From Terripilifer ovatus (GTDB lineage Bacteria; Pseudomonadota; Alphaproteobacteria; Rhizobiales; Beijerinckiaceae): 64,000 nt of DNA. The translations under genes were made by a program, and so were the position numbers. The DNA lies in contig JARHVB010000005.1 of assembly GCA_029222685.1 (NCBI GenBank), positions 62,001-126,000 on the forward strand. The letters run 5' to 3'. Shown piece after piece: positions 1-9,499 of this stretch (position 1 is its first letter; each line of letters starts with the position of its first letter). The notes under the pieces were generated by a model. That model was not told the DNA's origin. It made no database searches and saw only the letters and a program-made list of their open reading frames with translations.

Positions 1-937
1 GCATGGCGGCGAAAACCTCGGCTTTCTTGTTGCGGATCGAAGCCGCATCGAAGCCCACCGGCGGCTCCATCGCCACCATCGACAGCAACGAGAAGACATG
101 GTTGGGCACCATGTCGCGCAGGGCCCCGGTCACTTCGTAGAACTCGCCGCGCTGTTCGACGCCGACGGTCTCGGCCACGGTAATCTGGACATGATCGATG
201 CGGTCACGGTTCCAGATCGGCTCGAAGAGGCCGTTGGCGAAGCGGAACGCCATGATGCTCTGCACCGGATCCTTGCCCAGGAAATGATCGATCCGGAAAA
301 TCTGGTCCTCCTGCAGCGTCCGCAGGATATGAGTGTTCAATTCCCGCGCCGAAGCCAGGTCGTGTCCGAACGGCTTTTCGATCACCACACGACGCCAGAA
401 CCGCCGCACGCCGTGCCTGTCTTCCTTCTGGTCGGTGAGTTCCGCCCGGCCGAGCAATTCCACCACGGTGCCGAAAAGCCGATCGGCCAGCGCGAGATAG
501 AAGATGACATTGCCGCCGGTCTGATGCTCCGCTTCGGCATGCTCGAGCACGCCGCGCAGCTCCTCGTAGAGATCCGGCTTCGTCACATCGCCCCGGACAT
601 AGTACATCCGGTCGGCGAGCCGCTTCCATGCCCTCTCGTCGATGCGATCAAGATCCGACTCGCTGGCGGCGTTGCCGACGAAATGTTTCAATTCTCCATA
701 GAGATAATCGCGCCAGCCTTCGGCCGTCTCATCGGTGCGTCCCACGCCGATCAGGGCAAAATTCTCCGGCAGGACACGGGTGCGCACGAGATTGTAGAGA
801 GCCGGCATCACCAGCCGCTTGGTCAGATCGCCAGTGGCGCCGAAGATCACCATCACGCAGGGATCGGCTGGCTTCGCCGCACGTTGCGGCGGACACTCTA
901 TCAATTGCGTGGTGTGTGGCGTTTCTTCATCCAGCAT
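1..937 (-). CDS. zwf: Glucose-6-phosphate 1-dehydrogenase, 3' end cut by window
   Basis: Oxidises glucose-6-phosphate to 6-phosphogluconolactone with NAD(P)+, the first step of the oxidative pentose-phosphate and Entner-Doudoroff routes. The first 312 codons are visible. The frame opens at an ATG (937-935) and shows the nucleotide-binding motif GATGDLTKR at residues 33-41 and the substrate-site motif RIDHFLGKD at 215-223 (usually RIDHYLGKE). The gene leaves the window at base 1, so about one third of the usual ~500 residues is missing here. It lies 50 bases downstream of gnd on the same strand, so the two pentose-phosphate dehydrogenases are probably co-transcribed. The family is secure from both motifs. 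Confidence 0.95.
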   Translation of the reverse strand, partial: MLDEETPHTTQLIECPPQRAAKPADPCVMVIFGATGDLTKRLVMPALYNLVRTRVLPENFALIGVGRTDETAEGWRDYLYGELKHFVGNAASESDLDRIDERAWKRLADRMYYVRGDVTKPDLYEELRGVLEHAEAEHQTGGNVIFYLALADRLFGTVVELLGRAELTDQKEDRHGVRRFWRRVVIEKPFGHDLASARELNTHILRTLQEDQIFRIDHFLGKDPVQSIMAFRFANGLFEPIWNRDRIDHVQITVAETVGVEQRGEFYEVTGALRDMVPNHVFSLLSMVAMEPPVGFDAASIRNKKAEVFAAM

Positions 938-987
938 TCTGCTACTCCGCCAGGTTCTGTTTTGGCCCATTCCCGGATTGTGGCAAG

Positions 988-1998
988 CTATGGCTTGTCG
1001 TTGGGCTTCGCAGCCGCGGGCCTGTGCGCCTCGACATGCCCACCGAAGCCGAAGCGCATAGCAGACAGTATTTTTTCGCCGAAAGTATGATCTTGCCGGG
1101 AGCGGAAGCGGGCATAGAGCGCCGACGAGAGCACCTCGGCCGGCACGGCCTCCTCGATCGCAGCCTCGATGGTCCAGCGGCCCTCGCCCGAATCTTCGAC
1201 AAAGCCCGAGAACTGTTCCAGCTGCGGATCCTTGACCAGCGCCGCGGCGCTGAGATCGAGCAGCCACGACGAGATGACGCTGCCGCGCCGCCAGACCTCA
1301 GCGATATCGGGCAGGTTCAGTTCAAACCGCTCATCCTCAGGGAGCGACTTCGAGTCCTTGTTGCGCAGGATGTCGAAGCCTTCGGCGTAGGCCTGCATCA
1401 GTCCATATTCGATGCCGTTGTGCACCATCTTGACGAAATGGCCGGCGCCGCTTGGACCGGCATGAATATAACCGCGTTCGGCGCGCGGATCCTCGCCTTC
1501 ACGCCCGGGCGTACGCGGAATGGTGCCAAGGCCCGGCGCCAGCGCCGCGAAGATCGGGTCGAGATGGTTCACGGCTTCCTTTGTGCCGCCGATCATCATG
1601 CAATAACCGCGCTCAAGACCCCATACACCACCGGAAGTGCCGCAATCGACATAACGGATTTTCTTTTCTGCCAATGTTCTGGCGCGGCGCACATCATCCT
1701 TGTAATAGGAATTGCCACCATCGATGATGATGTCGCCGGGTTCCAGCAGGCCGCCCAGGCCTTCGACGGTCTCCTCGGTGATCCGGCCGGCCGGCAACAT
1801 CACCCACAACACCCGCGGCTTCTCGCCAAGCGACTTCACCATCTCAGCAAGCGACGTCGTACCGGTTGCCCCTTCCTTCGCCAGCGCCTCGCGGGGGGCG
1901 GCATTGGCGTCGAAGACAACGCAGCTATGTCCCGCCTTCATGAGCCGCCGGGAGATATTGCTGCCCATGCGACCCAGTCCGATGATGCCGATCTGCAT
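988..1998 (-). CDS. gnd: 6-phosphogluconate dehydrogenase, decarboxylating, short form
   Basis: Converts 6-phosphogluconate to ribulose-5-phosphate and CO2 with reduction of NAD(P)+. The 336-residue product has an N-terminal Rossmann motif GLGRMGSN (residues 7-14), the [10 protein letters not shown] substrate segment, and the catalytic stretch [16 protein letters not shown] near residue 185. At 336 residues it belongs to the short, tetramer-type 6PGDH group (YqeC/GndA-like, about 300-340 residues) rather than the ~470-residue classical enzyme. It is the first gene of a likely gnd-zwf operon. A 436-base regulatory region separates it from the divergent debranching-enzyme gene. Confidence 0.93.
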   Translation of the reverse strand: MQIGIIGLGRMGSNISRRLMKAGHSCVVFDANAAPREALAKEGATGTTSLAEMVKSLGEKPRVLWVMLPAGRITEETVEGLGGLLEPGDIIIDGGNSYYKDDVRRARTLAEKKIRYVDCGTSGGVWGLERGYCMMIGGTKEAVNHLDPIFAALAPGLGTIPRTPGREGEDPRAERGYIHAGPSGAGHFVKMVHNGIEYGLMQAYAEGFDILRNKDSKSLPEDERFELNLPDIAEVWRRGSVISSWLLDLSAAALVKDPQLEQFSGFVEDSGEGRWTIEAAIEEAVPAEVLSSALYARFRSRQDHTFGEKILSAMRFGFGGHVEAHRPAAAKPNDKP

Positions 1999-2434
1999 TT
2001 GATTCGCTCCTTATACCGGTGCTTCTGCGCGGGCTGCTTTCAATGATGGCAGCACAATAACCGTATAGCCTCCCTCTCGCGGACCAGGAAGCACGCGAGA
2101 GGGGCCGCGGCGGGCTATGTCTGAATGGCGTTGATGCAAAGATCATCGAGCTGGCGATGCACATCGGTTGCTATGATCATGATTCGATCCCGCGTCGTCT
2201 GCAAACAACAACAATTTGCTCAAACGACAACAATTTGAAACGGTCACGCCGGAGGTTCGTTCCATAAATTGTTGCGCTGACTCTTCACGGATTTGTGTCA
2301 TCGTTTTGAGGCGGTGGCTCCCGGCCTGACATGTCATAACCTGCAGCAGGTAAGATCGAACACGCAGCGCCAGGATGGCGGCTGATACGGCCCAGCCAGG
2401 CGACAGTTCGACGCTATCGCAAGAGGATGCCCGC
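1999..2434. promoter_or_regulatory. Divergent control region between gnd and the debranching-enzyme gene
   Basis: This 436-base stretch holds no convincing gene on either strand. It contains a 17-base element, CAAACAACAACAATTTG at 2202-2218, repeated at 2221-2237 with one mismatch, so the two starts are 19 bases apart. The core CAACAATTT recurs in inverted orientation at 2266-2274. Three copies of one core in a divergent promoter region suggest a regulator binding site, but the regulator is unknown. A purine-rich ribosome site (AAGAGGA, 2421-2427) closes the region. Confidence 0.5.
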
Positions 2435-4690
2435 ATGGCCTACAAGGTGCAAGTCGGTCCGTCGCAAATCGCCATCCATCAGGGACAGACCGTGCTGGTG
2501 ACCGAGCCCGATGGCCAGGTGAACTGGCCGAGCCCGCGCGGACTCTACTTCCGCGATACAAGGATGATCAGCGCCTGGGCCATCTATGCGAATGGCGAGC
2601 CATGGGACCTGCTGAACGGCGGCGCTGTTTCTCACCACGCGGCGCGCATTTTCCAGACCAACCACGCCTTCGCGAGCGAGGATGGGCCGATCGCAGCGCG
2701 TACTCTGGGCCTGATGATCGGCCGCCATATCGATGGCGGACTGCACGAAGACATCGACATTACCAACAATGGCCGCACCCCGGTGCGCTTCAACCTGGAG
2801 ATCGCCATCCGTGCCGATTTTGCCGACATCTTCGAGGTCAGAAGCGAACATATCGTGAGGCGCGGCCGCATCACAACCACATGGTCGGGCGCGCGCCAGA
2901 CGCTGCGCATGACCTACCGCAACAAGGATTTCAGCCGCGAACTGATTGTCCACACCGGCGCGGGCGACGGCGGGCCGGCCGTCAACGCCAACGGGCGGAT
3001 AAGTTTCGACATTGCGCTGAAACCGGGCCAGGCTTGGCACCGCTGCCTGATCTACGATCTCGCGGACGGCGGAAAACAGTTGCGGGCGTCGCGGCAATGC
3101 ACCCATGCCAGCGCCACATCCGATCATGCCGTCAAGGTGGACGAATGGCAGCGCACGGTATTGAAGATCACCAGCAGCAATGAGGAGTTCTACCGCTGCT
3201 ATCACCAGGGCATCCAGGACATGGCGGCCTTGCGGCTGCCGCTGAGAGGCACCGATCACATGGTGTTCGTGCCCGCCGCCGGCCTTCCGTGGTTTGTGGC
3301 GCTGTTCGGCCGCGACAGCCTGATCGTCTCGCTGCAGACGCTGATCGTCTATCCTGACTTTGCCGCCGGCGCGCTGGAAATCCTGGGCCAGTATCAGGCG
3401 ACGCAACGCGACGATTATCGTGATGCCGAGCCCGGCAAAATCCCGCACGAATTGCGCTATGGCGAACTGGCGCATTTCAGGCTGATCCCGCACACGCCCT
3501 ATTACGGCACCGCCGACGCGACGCCGCTTTATCTGGTGGCGCTGCACGCGGCATGGCGCGCCACCGGCGACCGTGGACTGATCGAACGGCATCTGGCGAC
3601 GGCGGAAGCCTGCCTCACCTGGATCGATGAATATGGCGATCGCGACGGCGACGGCTTCCAGGAGTATCAGACGCGCTCGAGCGCCGGCTACGAGAACATG
3701 TCGTGGAAGGATTCCGGCGATGCCGTCGTCTATCCCGACGGCACCCTGGTGCGCGGACCGAAGGCGCTGTGCGAACTGCAGGGCTATGTCTTCGATGCCT
3801 GGCTGCGCATGGCCGAAATCTACGAGGAACTGGGTGACAAGCGGCACGCCAGCAGATTGCGCAACAAGGCCGCCGCCCTGTTCAAGGCGTTCAACGAGAC
3901 ATTCTGGGACGAAGATTCCGGCTTCTACGCCTATGCACTGGATGGCGACAAGAAGAAGGTGTTGTCGGTGGTCTCCAATATCGGACACTGCCTGTGGTCC
4001 GGCATCATCGCGCCCGAACGCGCTGGCGTTGTGATCAAGCGTCTGATGCGCGGCGACATGTGGAGCGGCTGGGGCATTCGCACATTGTCGGGCGATCATC
4101 CGGCCTTCAATCCCTACAACTATCAGACCGGCGCCGTGTGGCCGCATGACAATGCGCTGATCGCACTCGGCATGCGCCGCTATGGATTTGCCGCCGAAGC
4201 GGCCGCGGTGGCGCGCGACATCAGCGGCGCGGCAAGCCATTTTCTGCTGAACCAATTGCCCGAGCTCTATGGCGGATTGCAGCGCGACCCCACGAATTTC
4301 CCGGTGCAATATCTCGGCGCCAACGTGCCGCAGGCCTGGGCGGCCGCTTCGCCGTTCATGCTGCTGCAAGCCATCCTGGGGCTGCAGCAGGATGCGCCGC
4401 GCGGCAAATTATACGTCGATCCTGCCTTGCCCGACTGGCTCCCCGACGTCACCTTGATCGACCTGCGGCTGGGACGCCGGCGTTTCACCATCCGGTTCTG
4501 GCGCGACGGCAAGGACACGCTATTCAAGGTGCTGTCAGGCAATGCCGCCGTCGTGGAGCGGATGAGCATCGTCATCTCCGGAAGTTTGGCGACCACGGAG
4601 ATGCAAAGCCACGCGCCGGCACGAACACCGAGGGCCAGGCGTAGTGCTCCCGCCGCTCGCACTTCCGGCAAATCCAAAAAAACTGAATGA
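2435..4690 (+). CDS. Glycogen debranching-type amylo-alpha-1,6-glucosidase
   Basis: Predicted to hydrolyse alpha-1,6 branch glucose, or a related alpha-glucoside, in the cytoplasm. The 751-residue protein has an N-terminal beta-sandwich domain of the bacterial debranching-enzyme type (about residues 1-235) and a C-terminal six-hairpin toroid. Motifs include LPWFVALFGRDS near residue 283 and VWPHDNAL near 567. The last ~25 residues are Arg/Lys/Ala-rich and look disordered. An ATG exists 20 codons upstream at 2375, but AAGAGGA sits seven bases before the ATG at 2435, and the extension is unlike the family, so I take 2435. No glycogen synthesis gene is in view; the neighbours zwf and gnd are consistent with sugar metabolism. 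Exact substrate is uncertain. Confidence 0.88.
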   Translation: MAYKVQVGPSQIAIHQGQTVLVTEPDGQVNWPSPRGLYFRDTRMISAWAIYANGEPWDLLNGGAVSHHAARIFQTNHAFASEDGPIAARTLGLMIGRHIDGGLHEDIDITNNGRTPVRFNLEIAIRADFADIFEVRSEHIVRRGRITTTWSGARQTLRMTYRNKDFSRELIVHTGAGDGGPAVNANGRISFDIALKPGQAWHRCLIYDLADGGKQLRASRQCTHASATSDHAVKVDEWQRTVLKITSSNEEFYRCYHQGIQDMAALRLPLRGTDHMVFVPAAGLPWFVALFGRDSLIVSLQTLIVYPDFAAGALEILGQYQATQRDDYRDAEPGKIPHELRYGELAHFRLIPHTPYYGTADATPLYLVALHAAWRATGDRGLIERHLATAEACLTWIDEYGDRDGDGFQEYQTRSSAGYENMSWKDSGDAVVYPDGTLVRGPKALCELQGYVFDAWLRMAEIYEELGDKRHASRLRNKAAALFKAFNETFWDEDSGFYAYALDGDKKKVLSVVSNIGHCLWSGIIAPERAGVVIKRLMRGDMWSGWGIRTLSGDHPAFNPYNYQTGAVWPHDNALIALGMRRYGFAAEAAAVARDISGAASHFLLNQLPELYGGLQRDPTNFPVQYLGANVPQAWAAASPFMLLQAILGLQQDAPRGKLYVDPALPDWLPDVTLIDLRLGRRRFTIRFWRDGKDTLFKVLSGNAAVVERMSIVISGSLATTEMQSHAPARTPRARRSAPAARTSGKSKKTE

Positions 4691-4839
4691 ACCTTCGGCG
4701 AGATCGGCTGCCTAAATTACGTGCGACCGCCCTCATACTTTGGCACTACGCCCTATCCGGCCATTTCGGCTTGTTAATTCGGATGACGGCGGCATAATCT
4801 CACCCGAAGCTGGACCTCGAGCTCAAAAGGTATCTCCGG

Positions 4840-5595
4840 GTGAGTGACGAGTTCATTCTTGAATGCAGCGGCCTGACCAAAGAATTCGCCGGCTTTGTCG
4901 CGGTTCAGGACGTCGATTTGCAGGTACGCCGCGGCACCATTCATGCCCTCATCGGACCCAATGGAGCGGGAAAGACCACCTGCTTCAACCTGCTCACGAA
5001 ATTCCTGATCCCCACCCGTGGACAGATCCGCTATGACGGGAACGACATCACCGCGCTGAACCCGGCAGACGTCGCCCGGCTCGGCCTGGTGCGATCGTTT
5101 CAGATTTCGGCCGTGTTCCCGCATCTGACGGCGCTCGAAAACGTCCGCATCGCCCTGCAGCGCCAGCGCGGGGAATCGATGGATTTCTGGCGCTCCAAAT
5201 CGGTGCTGAACAGCCTCAATCATCGCGCCCATGAGTTGCTCGACGATGTCGGCGTCGGCGCTTTCGCCGGCACCGTCGCTGTCGAGATGCCTTATGGCCG
5301 CAAGCGCGCGCTTGAAATTGCAACAACGCTGGCGCTGGACCCGCAGATCATGCTGCTCGACGAACCGATGGCGGGAATCGGCCACGAAGAGATCGACAAG
5401 ATTGCCGCGCTCATCAAGCGCATTTCGGCGAAGCATACGGTCCTGATGGTCGAGCACAATCTGAATGTGGTCGCCGATCTGTCCGATACGATAACGGTGC
5501 TGACGCGCGGCCGCGTCCTCACGGAGGGCAATTACGCCACCGTCTCACAGGATGCGCGGGTCAAGGAAGCCTATCTGGGATCGGCCCATGCTTGA
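4840..5595 (+). CDS. livG: HAAT-family ABC transporter ATP-binding protein LivG
   Basis: One of two ATPases that drive uptake through a branched-chain-amino-acid/amide-type ABC importer. It shows Walker A GPNGAGKTT near residue 40, a family-typical variant signature YGRKRALEIA in place of LSGGQ, Walker B IMLLDEP and the switch histidine in VEHN. Translation starts at GTG (4840), with AAAAGG nine bases upstream. It opens a five-gene operon, and its stop overlaps the livF start by eight bases. The missing YQ-rich extension and 251-residue length are normal for LivG. The transported substrate (amino acid, urea or amide) cannot be read from the ATPase. Confidence 0.93.
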   Translation: MSDEFILECSGLTKEFAGFVAVQDVDLQVRRGTIHALIGPNGAGKTTCFNLLTKFLIPTRGQIRYDGNDITALNPADVARLGLVRSFQISAVFPHLTALENVRIALQRQRGESMDFWRSKSVLNSLNHRAHELLDDVGVGAFAGTVAVEMPYGRKRALEIATTLALDPQIMLLDEPMAGIGHEEIDKIAALIKRISAKHTVLMVEHNLNVVADLSDTITVLTRGRVLTEGNYATVSQDARVKEAYLGSAHA

Positions 5596-6325
5596 ACAAC
5601 TCGCGCCTCGTGCGTCGGACCTCGACGCAGCGCTTCTCACTGTCGAAAATCTTCAGTCATGGTACGGCGAATCCCACATTCTTCATGGCGTGGATTTCCA
5701 CATCCAGCCCGGTGAAGTGGTGACCCTGCTCGGCCGCAACGGCGCCGGCAAGACCACGACCTTGAAATCCATCATGGGATTGATCGGCAAACGCACCGGA
5801 TCGATCCGCTTCCGCGGCACCGACATCATCCACGCCTCGCCGCATAAGATCGCCCGGCTCGGCATGGCCTATTGTCCGGAAGAGCGCGGTATTTTCTCCA
5901 GCCTCAATGTCCAGGAAAATCTCCTGCTGCCGCCGCGCATCGCCGACGGTGGCCTGTCCCTCGACGCGATTTTCGAGCTGTTTCCCAATCTGAAGGAGCG
6001 ACTCGCGAGCCAGGGCACCAAATTGTCGGGTGGCGAACAACAGATGCTGGCGATCGCCCGCATTCTGCGCACCGGCGCGAAATTCCTGATGTTCGACGAA
6101 CCGACGGAAGGCCTGGCGCCGGTCATCGTCGAACAGATCGGCCATACCATCGCCCGGCTGAAATCGCAGGGCTTCACGATCCTGCTGGTCGAACAGAATT
6201 TCCGCTTCGCCTCGGAGCTGGCGGATCGGTTCTATGTCGTCGAGAATGGCAAGGTCATCGATCGTTTTTCCAAAGAGACCCTGCCCGCCAATATGGAGAA
6301 GCTCGCCAGCTATCTCGGCGTCTAG
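5588..6325 (+). CDS. livF: HAAT-family ABC transporter ATP-binding protein LivF
   Basis: Second ATPase of the LivGF heterodimer. The 245-residue product has Walker A GRNGAGKTT, signature LSGGEQQMLAIAR, Walker B FLMFDEP and switch His-equivalent Gln in LLVEQN, a LivF hallmark. I take the ATG at 5588, which overlaps the last eight bases of livG, over an in-frame ATG 12 codons upstream that would lie deep inside livG. The overlap implies translational coupling. The binding-protein gene follows 32 bases downstream. Confidence 0.93.
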   Translation: MLEQLAPRASDLDAALLTVENLQSWYGESHILHGVDFHIQPGEVVTLLGRNGAGKTTTLKSIMGLIGKRTGSIRFRGTDIIHASPHKIARLGMAYCPEERGIFSSLNVQENLLLPPRIADGGLSLDAIFELFPNLKERLASQGTKLSGGEQQMLAIARILRTGAKFLMFDEPTEGLAPVIVEQIGHTIARLKSQGFTILLVEQNFRFASELADRFYVVENGKVIDRFSKETLPANMEKLASYLGV

Positions 6326-6357
6326 CGTTTTTGATTCGAGTTAAAGTGGAGGGAAAG

Positions 6358-7572
6358 ATGAATAGAGTACATTCAATCCTGATGTTCGGCGTCGCGATGG
6401 CGCTCAGCACCGCGGCTATGGCGCAAGACAAGACCGTCAAGGTCGGCAATCTCAGCGACCAGTCCGGTCTCTATGCCGATCTGGGCGGACCGGGTTCCAC
6501 CCTCGCGGCTCAGATGGCCGTGGAAGATTCAGGGCTTGTCGCCAAAGGCTGGAAGATCGACGTGATCGCCGGCGATCACCAGAACAAGCCCGACGTCGGC
6601 ACCAACATCGCCCGCCAATGGCTCGATGTGGACAAGGTCGACGTCATCGTCGACGTGCCGAGCTCCGGCGTCGCGCTCGCCGTCAATACGGTGGTCAAGG
6701 AAAAGAATGCCGTCTTTCTCAATTCCGGAGCCGCCGCGTCCGACCTGACGAATTCGCAATGCTCGCCCAACACCGTGCACTGGACCTACGACACCTACCT
6801 GCTGGCCAACGGCACCGGCAAGGCCGTCGTCAAGGCAGGCGGCGATAGCTGGTTCTTCCTCACCGCGGATTACGCCTTCGGCGCCGCGCTTGAGCGCGAC
6901 ACCACGGCCGTCATCAATGCCAACGGCGGCAAGGTGCTCGGCGCCGTCCGGCATCCGCTCAACACGTCCGATTTCTCCTCCTTCCTGCTGCAGGCGCAGT
7001 CGTCGAAGGCGAAGGTGATCGGCCTCGCCAATGCCGGCGGCGACACCACCAACGCCATCAAGCAGGCGGCGGAATTCGGCATCGTCTCGGGTGGCCAGAA
7101 GCTTGCGGCGCTGCTGCTGTTCATCACCGACGTCCATTCCCTCGGCCTCAACATCGCCCAGGGCCTGACCTTCACCGAGACCTTCTACTGGGACATGAAC
7201 GACCAGACCCGCGCCTTCTCCAAGCGGTTCAGCGAGCGCATGAAGAACAAGGCGCCGCCGAGCATGGTCCACGCCGGCGTCTATGCCTCGCTGATCCATT
7301 ACTTCAAGGCGCTCGAAGCGCTGGGCGGCAACCCGCATGACGGCGCCAAGGTCGTGGCGAAGATGAAGGAAATGCCTACCGACGATCCGCTGTTCGGCAA
7401 GGGCGTGATCCGTGCCGACGGCCGCAAGATTCATCCGGGCTACCTGTTCGAAGTGAAGAAGCCGTCCGAATCGAAGGGGCCGTGGGACTATTACAAGCTG
7501 ATCGCCACCATCCCGGCCGAAGAGGCGTTCACGCCGCTGTCGCAGAGCACCTGCTCTTTGGTGAAGAAATAA
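6358..7572 (+). CDS. Periplasmic amino-acid/amide-binding protein (LivK-type)
   Basis: Captures the substrate in the periplasm for the LivHMGF complex. The 404-residue protein starts with a clear signal peptide (charged MNRVH, hydrophobic core, cleavage after AMA at about residue 22). It continues with a type-I periplasmic fold of the Peripla_BP_6 kind. The ATG at 6358 follows GGAGGGAAAG. This binding-protein branch often serves amides, urea or unknown ligands rather than leucine, so I give no symbol. The final 12 bases of the gene, including the stop, are tandemly duplicated just downstream (7577-7588). Confidence 0.9.
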   Translation: MNRVHSILMFGVAMALSTAAMAQDKTVKVGNLSDQSGLYADLGGPGSTLAAQMAVEDSGLVAKGWKIDVIAGDHQNKPDVGTNIARQWLDVDKVDVIVDVPSSGVALAVNTVVKEKNAVFLNSGAAASDLTNSQCSPNTVHWTYDTYLLANGTGKAVVKAGGDSWFFLTADYAFGAALERDTTAVINANGGKVLGAVRHPLNTSDFSSFLLQAQSSKAKVIGLANAGGDTTNAIKQAAEFGIVSGGQKLAALLLFITDVHSLGLNIAQGLTFTETFYWDMNDQTRAFSKRFSERMKNKAPPSMVHAGVYASLIHYFKALEALGGNPHDGAKVVAKMKEMPTDDPLFGKGVIRADGRKIHPGYLFEVKKPSESKGPWDYYKLIATIPAEEAFTPLSQSTCSLVKK

Positions 7573-7599
7573 TCGGGTGAAGAAATAACCTGCAAGCAT

Positions 7600-7622
7600 C
7601 CCGGCGGCCGCGCGCCGCCGGG
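7600..7622 (+). terminator. GC-rich hairpin between binding-protein and permease genes
   Basis: A perfect nine-base-pair stem (7600-7608 with 7614-7622) closes a five-base loop, starting 27 bases after the binding-protein stop and ending 24 bases before livH. There is no following T-run, so it is probably not a full terminator. Hairpins here commonly protect the abundant binding-protein mRNA or reduce read-through into the permease genes. Confidence 0.6.
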
Positions 7623-7646
7623 CATCTTCATATCAGGCGCATCATC

Positions 7647-8525
7647 ATGCTCGGCATCAACACTCAGGCGCTGTTCGGCCAGCTTCTTCTCGGCCTGATC
7701 AACGGCTCGTTCTACGCCCTGCTCAGCCTCGGCCTCGCCGTCATCTTCGGCATGCTCAACATCATCAACTTCGCCCACGGCGCACTGTTCATGATGGGAG
7801 CGTTCTGCGCCTATTTCCTGCTGACCTGGTTCGATCTCAATTACTGGTGGGCGCTGGTGCTGGCGCCGCTCATCATCGGCGGCTTCGGCATCGTCCTGCA
7901 GCATACCTTGCTGCGGCGGATCGCCGGCCTCGATCATCTCTACAGCCTGCTGCTCACCTTTGGCCTGGCGCTCATCATCCAGGGCGTTTTCCTCAACTAT
8001 TACGGCTCGTCCGGGCTGCCCTATGCCATTCCCGCGGCCCTGCAGGGCGGCACCAATCTCGGCTTCATGTTCCTGCCAAACTACCGCGCCTGGGTGGTGG
8101 TGGTCTCGCTTGCCGTCTGCCTGGCGACCTGGTTCCTGATCGAGCGCACCCGCTTCGGCTCCTATCTCCGCGCCGCTACGGAAAATCCGCAACTGGTCAG
8201 CGCCTTCGGCATCAACGTGCCGCTGATGATCACGCTCACCTATGGCCTTGGCGTTGGCCTGGCGGCACTCGCTGGCGTGCTGGCCGCCCCCATCAACCAG
8301 GTGCGGCCGCTGATGGGCGCCGATTTCATCATCGTCGTGTTTGCCGTCGTCGTCATCGGCGGCATGGGCTCGATCCTCGGTTCGATCGTCACCGGCTTTG
8401 CACTCGGCATCATCGAAGGGCTGACGAAATATTTCTATCCCGAGGCCTCCAACACCGTCGTCTTCCTGCTGATGGTGCTGGTGCTCCTCGTCAAACCGAC
8501 AGGCCTCACGGGAAAAGCGACATGA
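7647..8525 (+). CDS. livH: HAAT-family ABC transporter permease LivH
   Basis: Inner-membrane permease subunit that pairs with LivM. The 292-residue protein is strongly hydrophobic with about eight predicted membrane helices. It begins with the family-typical QLLLGLINGSFYALLSLGLA segment and carries the conserved cytoplasmic loop that contacts the ATPases (ENPQLVSAFGIN region). Its stop codon overlaps the livM start by four bases (ATGA). Family assignment is secure; specificity is set by the upstream binding protein. Confidence 0.93.
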   Translation: MLGINTQALFGQLLLGLINGSFYALLSLGLAVIFGMLNIINFAHGALFMMGAFCAYFLLTWFDLNYWWALVLAPLIIGGFGIVLQHTLLRRIAGLDHLYSLLLTFGLALIIQGVFLNYYGSSGLPYAIPAALQGGTNLGFMFLPNYRAWVVVVSLAVCLATWFLIERTRFGSYLRAATENPQLVSAFGINVPLMITLTYGLGVGLAALAGVLAAPINQVRPLMGADFIIVVFAVVVIGGMGSILGSIVTGFALGIIEGLTKYFYPEASNTVVFLLMVLVLLVKPTGLTGKAT

Positions 8526-9493
8526 CCAGCACGGCAGGCCATCCGGACGCAGGACTGCAGCGTCGCACGATCAGCGACGAGATCGCCGTCTTCATCGTCA
8601 TGGCGATCGCGCTCGTGATCGTGCCGCTGACCGGCCTCTACCCCTATTTCGTCATGCAGGCATTGTGCTTTGCCCTGTTCGCCTGCGCGTTCAATCTGTT
8701 TCTGGGCTATTCCGGACTGCTCTCCTTCGGTCATGCCATGTTCCTCGGCACGGCCGGCTATATCTGCGCCCATGCGGCCAAAGTCTGGGGCTTTCCGCCG
8801 GAACTCGCCATCCTCACCGGCACCGCGGCTTCCGCCGTGCTCGGCCTTCTCGCCGGCCTGGTCGCCATCCGCCGCCAGGGCATCTATTTCGCGATGATCA
8901 CGCTCGGTCTCGCCCAGCTCATGTATTTCTTCTACCTGCAGGCCAAGTTCACCCATGGCGAAGACGGCATCCAGGGCATCCCGCAAGGCTTCCTGTTCGG
9001 CTTTCTCGACCTGTCGAAGTCAACGACGCTTTATTACGTCGTCGTCGCGGTGTTCCTCCTCGCGTTCCTGCTGATCTGGCGCATCATCAACTCGCCGTTT
9101 GGCGAGGTTCTGAAATCGATCCGCGAGAACGAGCAGCGCGCCATTTCGCTCGGCTACAAGGTCGATCGCTACAAGCTGATGGCCTTTGTCCTGTCTGCCA
9201 CACTTGCGGGCCTCGCCGGCGCGCTGAAGGTGATTGTCGCGCAGAACGCCTCATTGACCGACGTGCACTGGAGCATGTCCGGCGAAGTGGTGCTGATGGT
9301 ATTGCTCGGCGGGCTCGGCACCGTCTATGGCCCGGTGGTCGGCGCCTTCCTGGTCATCGCCATGCAGCAATATCTCGCCGGCGCCGGCCAATGGGTTGTC
9401 GTCATTCAAGGCGTCATCTTCGTCGTCTGCGTGCTGACCTTCCGCCGCGGCATCGTCGGCGAGATCGCGCATCTGTTCAAGCGCTCGCTGTGA
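8522..9493 (+). CDS. livM: HAAT-family ABC transporter permease LivM
   Basis: Second permease subunit, 323 residues, with about nine membrane helices. It carries the LivM segments GYSGLLSFGHAMFLGTAGYI and RAISLGYKVDRYKLMAF, the latter being the coupling loop. It starts at the ATGA overlap with livH (8522) and is the last gene of the operon. The convergent gene ends only seven bases beyond its stop, with no terminator visible between them. Confidence 0.93.
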   Translation: MTSTAGHPDAGLQRRTISDEIAVFIVMAIALVIVPLTGLYPYFVMQALCFALFACAFNLFLGYSGLLSFGHAMFLGTAGYICAHAAKVWGFPPELAILTGTAASAVLGLLAGLVAIRRQGIYFAMITLGLAQLMYFFYLQAKFTHGEDGIQGIPQGFLFGFLDLSKSTTLYYVVVAVFLLAFLLIWRIINSPFGEVLKSIRENEQRAISLGYKVDRYKLMAFVLSATLAGLAGALKVIVAQNASLTDVHWSMSGEVVLMVLLGGLGTVYGPVVGAFLVIAMQQYLAGAGQWVVVIQGVIFVVCVLTFRRGIVGEIAHLFKRSL

Positions 9494-9499
9494 TATCGG

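Noticed and set aside
2143..2436. A 97-codon minus-strand frame in the gnd upstream region
   Set aside because: It crosses the repeated CAACAATTT elements and the start of the glucosidase gene and shows no coding character.
2414..4369. A 651-codon minus-strand open frame opposite the debranching enzyme
   Set aside because: It is antisense to a gene with clear family motifs, has no recognisable domain, and long antisense frames are normal in high-GC DNA.
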